Part shown: positions 1 to 5,813 of the stretch, in pieces
Position numbering within the stretch: the first letter of the stretch is position 1
How the letters are laid out: each line of letters opens with the position of its first letter
NCBI GenBank assembly: GCA_029881855.1
Contig: JAOULU010000061.1
Coordinates: forward strand, 1-8,297
Direction of reading: 5' to 3'
DNA from: Nitrosomonas sp.
GTDB lineage: Bacteria; Pseudomonadota; Gammaproteobacteria; Burkholderiales; Nitrosomonadaceae
DNA length: 8,297 bases
The notes under the pieces: model-generated
Database searches by the model: none
Told to the model about the DNA's origin: nothing
Seen by the model: only the letters and a program-made list of their open reading frames with translations
Program-made: the position numbers and the translations under genes

Positions 1-2
1 AG

Positions 3-56
3 ACCGAACGTGAAGTCGCAAGAATTATGCGTATTCTACAAAGCAATCTAAATTAA
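3..56 (+). CDS. possible C-terminal end of an unidentified gene
   Basis: The frame beginning at base 3 reads TEREVARIMRILQSNLN and then a TAA stop. Its charged, helical composition is typical of a real protein end, and the 5' part would lie outside the window. The frame beginning at base 1 is also open, to a stop at 49-51, but its product (RPNVKSQELCVFYKAI) looks less protein-like. Seventeen residues are too few to name a family. The strong hairpin at 128-170 lies about 70 bases downstream, consistent with a gene ending here but not proof of it. Confidence 0.25.
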   Translation, partial: TEREVARIMRILQSNLN

Positions 57-127
57 CACATTCATAGATAGCGACTCGCAATACCCGTACTAAAGAACAG
101 TTAAACTATCTTTCAAATAAACTCACG

Positions 128-170
128 CCAACCCCTAGCACCACAAAATTACTCTGGCGCTAGGGGTTGG
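128..170 (+). terminator. strong 12-bp inverted repeat, possible terminator without U-tract
   Basis: CCAACCCCTAGC at 128-139 is perfectly complementary to GCTAGGGGTTGG at 159-170, with a 19-base loop. Three more pairs (141-143 with 155-157) can form after one mismatch. Neither strand has a clear T-run next to the stem, so this is not a textbook Rho-independent terminator. An alternative, mutually exclusive pairing exists: CGCCA at 126-130 with TGGCG at 155-159. It sits between the possible gene end at 56 and the promoter of the next gene, so a transcript-end or RNA-stabilising role is the simplest reading. Confidence 0.4.
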
Positions 171-210
171 TATGCGTAAATCACATTTAGCACTTTCCTA
201 AGAACGTATT

Positions 211-239
211 TTTTCATAATTCATACAATAAGGTATAGT
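211..239 (+). promoter_or_regulatory. candidate sigma-70 promoter for the small secreted protein gene
   Basis: TTTTCA (211-216) and TATAGT (234-239) are separated by 17 bases. The -10 matches the consensus at five of six positions and the -35 at four of six. Transcription would start near 246, giving a leader of about 60 bases before the ATG at 309. The region is AT-rich, so chance matches are likely. Confidence 0.33.
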
Positions 240-308
240 ATCGCTATTCAAATTTATTACAGTTGAATTACAAGTACTCAGTGATTTCGATTTCAAAAAG
301 GGACATTC

Positions 309-671
309 ATGAAAAAAACCATTCAGACATTATTTGCACTACTCATAATATTCTCTCAATCGTACAATATTGCACTGGCGCAATCCTACCCGACTAAAGC
401 AGGCGAAAAATTAGGAACTGGCGTTGCGAATGTTGTTACTGGTGTAGTGGAAATACCCAAGACAATGATAATTAAGGGCCATAAGCAAGGTGCCACTTAT
501 GGACTGACTGCTGGTTTTTTTATCGGTATAGTGCAAGCGATAGGACGTACCGTAAGTGGCGCAATTGATATCGCAACATTCATGGTACCCACCACACCTT
601 TCATTAAATCAGAATTAATCTGGGATGATTTTGATCGGGAAACGACCTACACAAAAGCGAAAATGAGATAA
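309..671 (+). CDS. small secreted protein resembling the exosortase-associated TIGR04073 family
   Basis: This is a 120-residue exported protein of unknown biochemical role. Residues 1-24 form a classical signal peptide: KK at the start, a hydrophobic core LFALLIIF, and ALA before a likely cut at Gln25. The mature part opens with KLGTGVANVVTGVVEIPK (34-51). It continues with a glycine-rich, weakly hydrophobic stretch GLTAGFFIGIVQAIGRTVSGAIDIATF (65-91), then a proline-containing segment and an acidic tail. From memory, this order (KLGxGxANxxTGxxEIPK, then GLTxG...GxGRxxxG...xTF) is that of TIGR04073 proteins, which occur in bacteria with exosortase/PEP-CTERM systems. AGGGA ends five bases before the ATG. 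It is flanked by a candidate promoter and a terminator-like hairpin, so it is probably transcribed alone. No PEP-CTERM tail or exosortase gene is visible here. Confidence 0.8.
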   Translation: MKKTIQTLFALLIIFSQSYNIALAQSYPTKAGEKLGTGVANVVTGVVEIPKTMIIKGHKQGATYGLTAGFFIGIVQAIGRTVSGAIDIATFMVPTTPFIKSELIWDDFDRETTYTKAKMR

Positions 672-684
672 ATATCAATGGATT

Positions 685-710
685 ATGGTATCGCCAACAA
701 ATGATACTAT
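685..710 (+). terminator. weak terminator-like hairpin after the small secreted protein gene
   Basis: ATGGTATC at 685-692 pairs with GATACTAT at 703-710, with one G-T wobble and a 10-base loop. It begins 13 bases after the stop codon. The following sequence CTATTTATATTT is U-rich but not a continuous U-run. The stem is AT-rich, so any termination would be partial. Confidence 0.35.
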
Positions 711-825
711 CTATTTATATTTAAAATACCCTCACACTTAAGTAAATCATTAGACAAAAAAACAACAAAAAGTAATTTTATTACACCCCTCAAATACATA
801 TAGATTTAACTTTATTACGAATAAC

Positions 826-853
826 CTTGAAAGAACCCTGTGAAGCACGATGA
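826..853 (+). promoter_or_regulatory. possible sigma-32 (heat-shock) promoter upstream of hrcA
   Basis: CTTGAAA at 826-832 is an exact match to the core of the sigma-32 -35 element. After 13 bases comes CACGATGA (846-853), which agrees with the CCCCATNT -10 element at the first, third, fifth and sixth positions only. It points toward hrcA, whose start codon lies about 130 bases downstream. In many betaproteobacteria heat-shock genes are under sigma-32, HrcA or both, so the position is sensible, but the -10 half is poor. Confidence 0.27.
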
Positions 854-986
854 AAGCATTTAAGTTCACATACCAAGATGACCCAATGAATTTTAGCTTA
901 TATATTGATACATTTTAGTTGATATAAAGCCGATTCTTTACGTACATCCAAGCATTGAACGTTAATGATTCGTGTAGAATTAGTGT

Positions 987-2006
987 ATGTTGAATGAACG
1001 TGCTCAAATTCTATTAAAAACTCTGGTTGAGCGTTATATACACGAGGGACAGCCTGTTGGCTCACGGTCTCTTTCAAAGTTTTCTGGACTGGACTTAAGT
1101 CCAGCGACTATCCGGAATGTGATGGCTGATCTTGAAGAGATGGGATTAGTCACCAGCCCACATACTTCAGCAGGCCGTATTCCAACTGCACAAGGCTATC
1201 GTCTCTTTGTCGACAAGTTACTTGTTGTAGAAACGCTAGATAAAGTAGCACTGAGTCACCTAAAAAGTCAGCTGCACCCTGATAATCCGTCGCGATTGAT
1301 CAATGTTGCCTCCAATCTACTCTCTGACCTTACGCATTTTGCAGGCATTGTCGTAACACCCAAACGTACAGGCGCCATATTTCGTTATATCGAGTTTATG
1401 GCATTATCTGAGAAACGCATTCTACTAATTATCGTGACACCAGAAGGCGATGTACAAAATCGCATTATCTTTACTGAAACAACCTACAGTCAAACTGATT
1501 TAATTGAGGCAGGCAATTTTATCAACCAGAATTATGCCGGCTGCACATTAGATGAAATTCGTAGTCGCATTCAAACAGAGTTAAAACAACTCAGTAGAGA
1601 CATGACCTGCCTTATGAATGCCGCTATTGATGCAGGAGGTGACGCCGTTAATGAAAGCAGTGAAGCGGTTGTACTCACCGGAGAGCGCAAGTTACTAAAC
1701 ATCAATGATGTATCAGATAATTTGGGTAGTTTAAAAAAATTGTTTGAACTTTTCGAACGTAAAACTATGTTATTGCAGTTGCTTGAGCTTAGTCGACAAG
1801 CACATGGCGTAAAAATCTTCATTGGTGGTGAGTCAGATATTGCTTCATTAGAAGATTTTAGTGTTGTTACTGCCCCTTATGAAATGGAAGGCGAAATTGT
1901 CGGCACCGTCGGCGTTATCGGTCCAAAACGCATGGCCTATGAGCGAGTTATACCTATCGTCGACATCACGGCGAAACTTCTTTCCAATGGATTATCACAA
2001 CATTAA
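987..2006 (+). CDS. hrcA: heat-inducible transcription repressor HrcA
   Basis: HrcA is a cytoplasmic repressor of class I heat-shock genes such as groESL and dnaK. It binds the CIRCE operator as a dimer, and its activity depends on GroEL. At 339 residues it has the usual family length. Residues 1-75 form the winged-helix DNA-binding domain, with DLSPATIRNVMADLEEMG (36-53) and the highly conserved HTSAGRIPT (59-67). The rest is the GAF-like regulatory and dimerisation part, including LGSLKKLFELFE, the FIGGES motif and the C-terminal ERVIPIVDITAKLL. The ATG at 987 is fixed by an in-frame TAG two codons upstream and by the family's MLNERAQ start. No clear Shine-Dalgarno sequence precedes it. No CIRCE site is visible upstream, so autoregulation is not supported here. 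Its frequent neighbours grpE and dnaK are absent from the window. No convincing terminator follows. Confidence 0.97.
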   Translation: MLNERAQILLKTLVERYIHEGQPVGSRSLSKFSGLDLSPATIRNVMADLEEMGLVTSPHTSAGRIPTAQGYRLFVDKLLVVETLDKVALSHLKSQLHPDNPSRLINVASNLLSDLTHFAGIVVTPKRTGAIFRYIEFMALSEKRILLIIVTPEGDVQNRIIFTETTYSQTDLIEAGNFINQNYAGCTLDEIRSRIQTELKQLSRDMTCLMNAAIDAGGDAVNESSEAVVLTGERKLLNINDVSDNLGSLKKLFELFERKTMLLQLLELSRQAHGVKIFIGGESDIASLEDFSVVTAPYEMEGEIVGTVGVIGPKRMAYERVIPIVDITAKLLSNGLSQH

Positions 2007-2251
2007 CAAAAAGCATTTTTTCTAAAATCAGAAATAGACGCTAATAATAGAAACACTTTTCATATTACATATCACCTATTCACGACAAATCTGTATGAAT
2101 CAATAATCTCCAGTAAAAGTCTCGAGTTTTAACCACACACTTCTCACACCTATAAATTTTACTATCGGAAGATACATGACATACGCCAGTCATAAAAACA
2201 TTTCCTCAAACATATTTCACTTACTTTCAATCATTGATAGTTCGTGATATT

Positions 2252-2282
2252 TTGAGCTACTGTCACCTAATGAGAGTCTAAT
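2252..2282 (+). promoter_or_regulatory. weak candidate promoter for the di-heme cytochrome gene
   Basis: TTGAGC (2252-2257) and TCTAAT (2277-2282) are separated by 19 bases, which is longer than ideal. Another possible -10, TATTAT at 2290-2295, has no good -35 partner. Either would leave a short leader before the ATG at 2322. Confidence 0.22.
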
Positions 2283-2306
2283 TACCCTGTATTATGTTTA
2301 GTCTCC

Positions 2307-2313
2307 GGAGGGA
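2307..2313 (+). promoter_or_regulatory. strong ribosome binding site deciding the cytochrome start
   Basis: GGAGGGA is a near-perfect Shine-Dalgarno sequence placed eight bases before the ATG at 2322. It is by far the best ribosome binding site in the window and fixes the start of the cytochrome lipoprotein, implying efficient translation. Confidence 0.8.
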
Positions 2314-2321
2314 TATAGCAC

Positions 2322-4112
2322 ATGTTTAATAGTAAACCATGCATATTGGCATTAGCATTATTGGTTAGCTCTACTGTATCTTTATTCAGTTGCAAGTCTT
2401 TACAAAAGGGACAAGAAATTTCACATGGCGAACCCGTGGAATCTTTTGCGGAACGGGTCATTAATTTAGACCAAAATTGGACTACAGACACACAACAAGC
2501 CTTTTATTTTACTAGTCAAGGGTCAAGGATAATGCCCTATGAATGGTTTCTGGTACTCGAGCAAGCTAACAGTAATAAATTATTCCGAAGCAATAAAAAT
2601 ATTGAATCATTGCGCTATCTACCCGCACAAGCTAATTCATGGAACCCTGATGGTCTACCCGTTGGCTTTGCTAAAGATAAAGATCATAACGACAAAAACT
2701 GGATAGGCTTAACTTGTGCCGCTTGTCATACCACTCAAATTGATTATCAAGGTACGCAAATACGTATTGATGGTGGACCAACACTAGGGGACTTTGAAAC
2801 ATTCAACCAGATACTTGTGGAAGCACTAAGCGCCACCTACCAAGACCCAAATAAATTCACTCGTTTTGCAAAAAATATACTTGGCACTGATGCAGACAAT
2901 CCAAGTAAAAGAAATCAATTGCGTAGTGACTTATTGTCTCAAACAGAAGCACTAGCATATCGCAATCAAATTAATCACTCTGGCGGCCCAGATCAACCAC
3001 ACTATGGCTTTGGTCGATTGGATGCTATCGGTGCCATTTTTAATAAAATAATGGTCCAGATTAACGAGATGCCCGTCAACATACGACCTGCAGATGCACC
3101 TGCCAGCTACCCCTTCTTATGGGGTACCCACCAATCGAATATCGTACAATGGACTGGTTTTGCACCTAATGGACCTGCAACAGTTGGCGCGTTAACACGT
3201 AATGGTGGAGAAGTACTCGGCGTCTATGGCACTATAAATATTCCAGAAGATAAGCATGCTGAATCCTACAGGAGTTCATTGGCCATTAAGAATCTTGGCA
3301 GATTAGAGGCTTGGGTTGCCCAACTAAAATCTCCTGCTTGGCCAGATGAATATCTGCCTCCAATTAATCAAGAAAAAGCAGCACGAGGCGAAATACACTA
3401 TGATACTTTTTGTTCAGATTGTCATCAGGTAGTCCCTAGAAACCAGGAAGGCAGACGATATTCTGCGGTACTTACAGCTATTAGCGAACTAAAAACTGAC
3501 CCAACTGAATGGAATAACATGCAACGCGTATTAAAGGCAGGGAAATTTGAAGGGCGTAAAACATCGGTCATTGCAGGTACCAATATCCCGGCTGAAACAA
3601 CAGGCTTAGCACCTCTAGTAAACGCCGTAATTGGTTCATTGCTTGAACATCCCACCAAATCAGTAGAAGCCATTATTACCCAAATTGAAGGTGGCTATGC
3701 TGCAAGGCAACTGGATAAAAAAGCAACGACACCAGACCTAGTAAAAAGACTTAACGACTTCAATGATGTTTTTAATTCGGCACAAAAGCCCACATTTGAC
3801 GGTGGCGTTTATAAAGCACGGCCCCTCAACGGTATCTGGGCTACCGCGCCCTATCTACACAATGGCTCAGTACCCAATTTATATGAATTATTGCTTCCTC
3901 AAAAACAACGCTCAAAAACATTCTTCCTTGGCAGTCGTGAATTTGATGCCAAGAAAGTTGGGTTTGTCTCGACAAACAGAGTTACCGGTACACAAGCATT
4001 TAAATTTGACACTACCCTCAAAGGAAACTCCAATCAGGGTCATACATACGGCACAAATGAATTAACCCCCAAAGAAAAATATGAATTATTGGAATACCTA
4101 AAAACACTGTAG
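2322..4112 (+). CDS. RoxA-like di-heme c-type cytochrome, predicted lipoprotein
   Basis: This 596-residue exported protein has two covalent heme motifs, CAACH (132-136) and CSDCH (364-368). The N-terminus has a hydrophobic core ILALALLVSSTVS followed by LFSC, so a lipid anchor on Cys24 is likely, with the protein facing the periplasm or cell surface. The C-terminal part carries PYLHNGSVPNLYELL (510-524), FLGSREFDAKKVGF (535-548) and GHTYG (573-577). It ends in EKYELLEYLKTL. These features recall the RoxA/RoxB group of large di-heme cytochromes, relatives of MauG and bacterial cytochrome c peroxidases. RoxA itself is a secreted oxygenase that cleaves rubber. His136 and His368 are expected proximal heme ligands, and His574 is a candidate distal ligand for the C-terminal heme (inference). 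Trp267, Trp277 and Phe280 lie between the hemes, where RoxA has functional aromatic residues, but alignment is needed. The substrate is unknown: it could be an oxygenase, a peroxidase or an electron carrier. It starts from ATG with a strong ribosome binding site. Confidence 0.88.
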   Translation: MFNSKPCILALALLVSSTVSLFSCKSLQKGQEISHGEPVESFAERVINLDQNWTTDTQQAFYFTSQGSRIMPYEWFLVLEQANSNKLFRSNKNIESLRYLPAQANSWNPDGLPVGFAKDKDHNDKNWIGLTCAACHTTQIDYQGTQIRIDGGPTLGDFETFNQILVEALSATYQDPNKFTRFAKNILGTDADNPSKRNQLRSDLLSQTEALAYRNQINHSGGPDQPHYGFGRLDAIGAIFNKIMVQINEMPVNIRPADAPASYPFLWGTHQSNIVQWTGFAPNGPATVGALTRNGGEVLGVYGTINIPEDKHAESYRSSLAIKNLGRLEAWVAQLKSPAWPDEYLPPINQEKAARGEIHYDTFCSDCHQVVPRNQEGRRYSAVLTAISELKTDPTEWNNMQRVLKAGKFEGRKTSVIAGTNIPAETTGLAPLVNAVIGSLLEHPTKSVEAIITQIEGGYAARQLDKKATTPDLVKRLNDFNDVFNSAQKPTFDGGVYKARPLNGIWATAPYLHNGSVPNLYELLLPQKQRSKTFFLGSREFDAKKVGFVSTNRVTGTQAFKFDTTLKGNSNQGHTYGTNELTPKEKYELLEYLKTL

Positions 4113-4135
4113 CACCATAATAAACTCACAAAACT

Positions 4136-4155
4136 CTTGCTAATTGGATAGCAAG
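4136..4155 (+). terminator. hairpin after the cytochrome gene
   Basis: CTTGCTA (4136-4142) and TAGCAAG (4149-4155) form a perfect 7-bp stem with a six-base loop ATTGGA, beginning 23 bases after the cytochrome stop codon. There is no U-run downstream on the plus strand; read on the minus strand the stem is followed by AGTTTT. It may be a weak terminator separating the cytochrome from hemH. Confidence 0.38.
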
Positions 4156-4338
4156 GACATTCTAAGTATGTAAACTTGTATCTTCATAGAGATAAAATGA
4201 TCACTGAGCAATTCAGCCACCTATGGTCGCCCCTCCTCTAGTCGATGCGTCTAAGTTTTGGTGCAATTTTCAAGCAAGTGCGATACTATTGCCCACGTTT
4301 TAGTAATGATTCTTTCTTCCGAATTAACATCACAACCA

Positions 4339-5424
4339 ATGACTTCCCAATCCATCTACCAGCATGGTTCCCCAAGCAGAACCGGCATTCTTCTCATAAA
4401 TCTGGGCACACCGGATGCACCAACTGCCAAAGCTTTACGTCCTTATCTTAAGCAGTTTCTAAGTGACCAACGTGTCATTGAGATACCCCGTTTGTTATGG
4501 TGGCCCATTTTGTATGGCTTTATACTTCCTTTCAGACCCAAGAAATCAGCTGAAAAATATGCGCAAATCTGGATGCCGGAAGGTTCGCCGCTTAAGGTTC
4601 ATACTGAACGTCAAACAGCATTATTAAGAAAAACCGTACAAACGCAAATACAAACTGAGCTTATTGTTGAGTATGCGATGAATATCGGCACACCCTCTAT
4701 TCCCGAAGTTCTGGAAAAGATGCAAGCACAGGGCTGTGAGCGCATTCTGGTTATACCACTCTTTCCACAATATTCTTCCAGTAGCACTGCCTCTGCGATA
4801 GATAATGTTTGCGCCGCCATGAAGAATATACGCAATCTTCCAGAAATACGCACCGTTAAACAATACCACGAGCACCCAAGCTATATTGCTGCACTGGCGC
4901 AAAATGTTCGTGATTATTGGGATAAAAATGGGCAGCCCGATAAATTAATTATCAGTTTTCATGGTGTGCCGCGCAAGAACCTGGATAACGGCGACCCGTA
5001 TCATTGTTTGTGCCAAAAGACAGGGCGTTTATTAGCCGAAGCATTGAAATTAAACGCTGATCAATATCAAGTTTGTTTTCAATCACGTTTTGGCCGTGCA
5101 GAATGGTTAACACCTTATACCGACATAACATTGAAGCAACTGGCTAAAGTACATACCCAACGGGTTGATGTGGTTTGCCCTGGATTTGTTTCAGACTGCT
5201 TGGAGACACTAGAAGAAATTGCTATTGAAGCGAAAGAAACCTTTATCAAAGCAGGTGGACAAGAATTCCATTATATTCCCTGTCTCAATGAACGCGATGA
5301 CTGGATACAGGCACTAACTGACATTACTAAGAACCATTTGCAGGGTTGGCTCAATTTGGAAAATAAAAAAGAAGAATTAGCGCTTTCCAGAGCAAGAGCG
5401 CTGGAAATGGGTGCAAAAGATTAA
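4339..5424 (+). CDS. hemH: ferrochelatase (protoheme ferro-lyase)
   Basis: Ferrochelatase inserts ferrous iron into protoporphyrin IX, the last step of protoheme synthesis. From the chosen ATG the protein has 361 residues, typical for proteobacterial HemH. Visible family blocks are GILLINLGTPDAPTA near residue 16, LFPQYSSSSTAS near 141, ISFHGVP with the catalytic histidine near 208, FQSRFGRAEWLTPY near 247, and CPGFVSDCLETLEE with the conserved glutamate near 289. The frame stays open upstream to 4255. An ATG at 4306 or a TTG at 4258 could therefore start longer forms, but the added residues do not resemble the family and no start has a clear ribosome binding site. The C-terminus ends in a charged, probably helical tail. 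It follows the di-heme cytochrome after a gap of about 226 bases. Its stop codon overlaps the stop of the opposing membrane protein gene. In related betaproteobacteria, as I recall, hemH lies directly beside hrcA. Confidence 0.95.
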   Translation: MTSQSIYQHGSPSRTGILLINLGTPDAPTAKALRPYLKQFLSDQRVIEIPRLLWWPILYGFILPFRPKKSAEKYAQIWMPEGSPLKVHTERQTALLRKTVQTQIQTELIVEYAMNIGTPSIPEVLEKMQAQGCERILVIPLFPQYSSSSTASAIDNVCAAMKNIRNLPEIRTVKQYHEHPSYIAALAQNVRDYWDKNGQPDKLIISFHGVPRKNLDNGDPYHCLCQKTGRLLAEALKLNADQYQVCFQSRFGRAEWLTPYTDITLKQLAKVHTQRVDVVCPGFVSDCLETLEEIAIEAKETFIKAGGQEFHYIPCLNERDDWIQALTDITKNHLQGWLNLENKKEELALSRARALEMGAKD

Positions 5425-5813
5425 CCCTCTGTTTTATCTGATCGATTCTTTTTTCTCCCCTTAGGCTTTATCTCGCTTTCTTCAATAATTTCTGCATCCT
5501 CAATAATAACGGTTTGGTCACTATCGGTCTCATGATCAGCCTGAGCTTGCTGCATCGAATCCGGGAATTTCCTACGTAACCACCATATTCTTATGGCAAA
5601 ACCTACTGCAGCAATCGCAAATAAAGCCAAAAAAGCTGCAAAAAAGAAAACACCTAATACTGCCATCAACGCAACCACAGGAACTAATAAAGCAAAAACC
5701 ACCCAACGATTAACCGGTGTAACAGGTATATGCCCATACTCTGAATTAGACCCTTCCTGCTTATAACCAGAAATTTTAGTAATTATTATTTTTCTATGCT
5801 CATCATCATTCAT
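5421..5813 (-). CDS. small two-helix inner-membrane protein, function unknown
   Basis: I do not recognise this 130-residue protein. It has a polar N-terminus (1-35) and then an almost unbroken hydrophobic stretch from Trp37 to about Trp78, long enough for two membrane helices in a tight hairpin. A basic boundary (LRRK, 79-82) follows, then a soluble tail that is acidic (VIIEDAEIIEESE, 102-114) and ends basic (KPKGRKKNRSDK). The basic residues after the second helix favour both ends in the cytoplasm. Its ATG overlaps the pepP stop as ATGA, so it is probably translated by coupling with pepP and belongs to the same operon. Its stop shares TTAA with the hemH stop. The tight packing supports a real gene. 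A function related to PepP or to the envelope is only a guess. Confidence 0.82.
   Translation of the reverse strand: MNDDEHRKIIITKISGYKQEGSNSEYGHIPVTPVNRWVVFALLVPVVALMAVLGVFFFAAFLALFAIAAVGFAIRIWWLRRKFPDSMQQAQADHETDSDQTVIIEDAEIIEESEIKPKGRKKNRSDKTEG

Larger units (their letters stand above)
672..986. other. AT-rich intergenic region upstream of hrcA
   Basis: These 315 bases hold no convincing gene. Seen here are the weak hairpin at 685-710, a small palindrome GTAAT-TTT-ATTAC near 772-784, a sigma-32-like motif at 826-853 and a possible -10 hexamer at 975-980. I looked for a CIRCE operator (TTAGCACTC-N9-GAGTGCTAA) and found none. A 22-codon open frame at 850-918 has no ribosome binding site and is not called. 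Confidence 0.6.
2007..2321. other. AT-rich intergenic region between hrcA and the cytochrome gene
   Basis: These 315 bases contain no gene that I can support, no tRNA and no obvious repeat. The region after the hrcA stop has only trivial A/T hairpins. The only structured signals are near the right end: a weak promoter-like pair and a strong ribosome binding site for the next gene. The length and base composition suggest an independent promoter for the cytochrome gene rather than read-through from hrcA. Confidence 0.6.

Noticed and set aside
187..195. TTAGCACTT, matching eight of nine bases of the left half of the CIRCE operator
   Set aside because: The right half is missing: after the nine-base spacer the sequence CGTATTTTT does not match GAGTGCTAA. 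It also lies upstream of the secreted protein gene rather than hrcA. Probably chance.
850..918. 22-codon open frame beginning MKAFKFTYQDDP
   Set aside because: No ribosome binding site, no recognisable motif, and of a length expected by chance in AT-rich sequence.
2008..2040. Rho-independent terminator after hrcA
   Set aside because: Only A/T-only or five-base stems can form around the T-run after the stop codon. They are too weak to support.
3763..4065. 100-codon open frame inside the cytochrome gene
   Set aside because: It lies fully within the conserved C-terminal part of the cytochrome in a different frame and shows no protein-like features.
2322..4112. Naming the di-heme protein a plain cytochrome c peroxidase
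   Set aside because: At 596 residues it is far longer than CcpA-type peroxidases (about 320-350), and the heme spacing and C-terminal blocks fit the RoxA-like group better.
4245..4451. 68-codon ATG-started open frame overlapping the start of hemH in another frame
   Set aside because: It overlaps clearly conserved hemH coding sequence and its product is rich in His, Ser and Asn with no family resemblance. It is a shadow frame.
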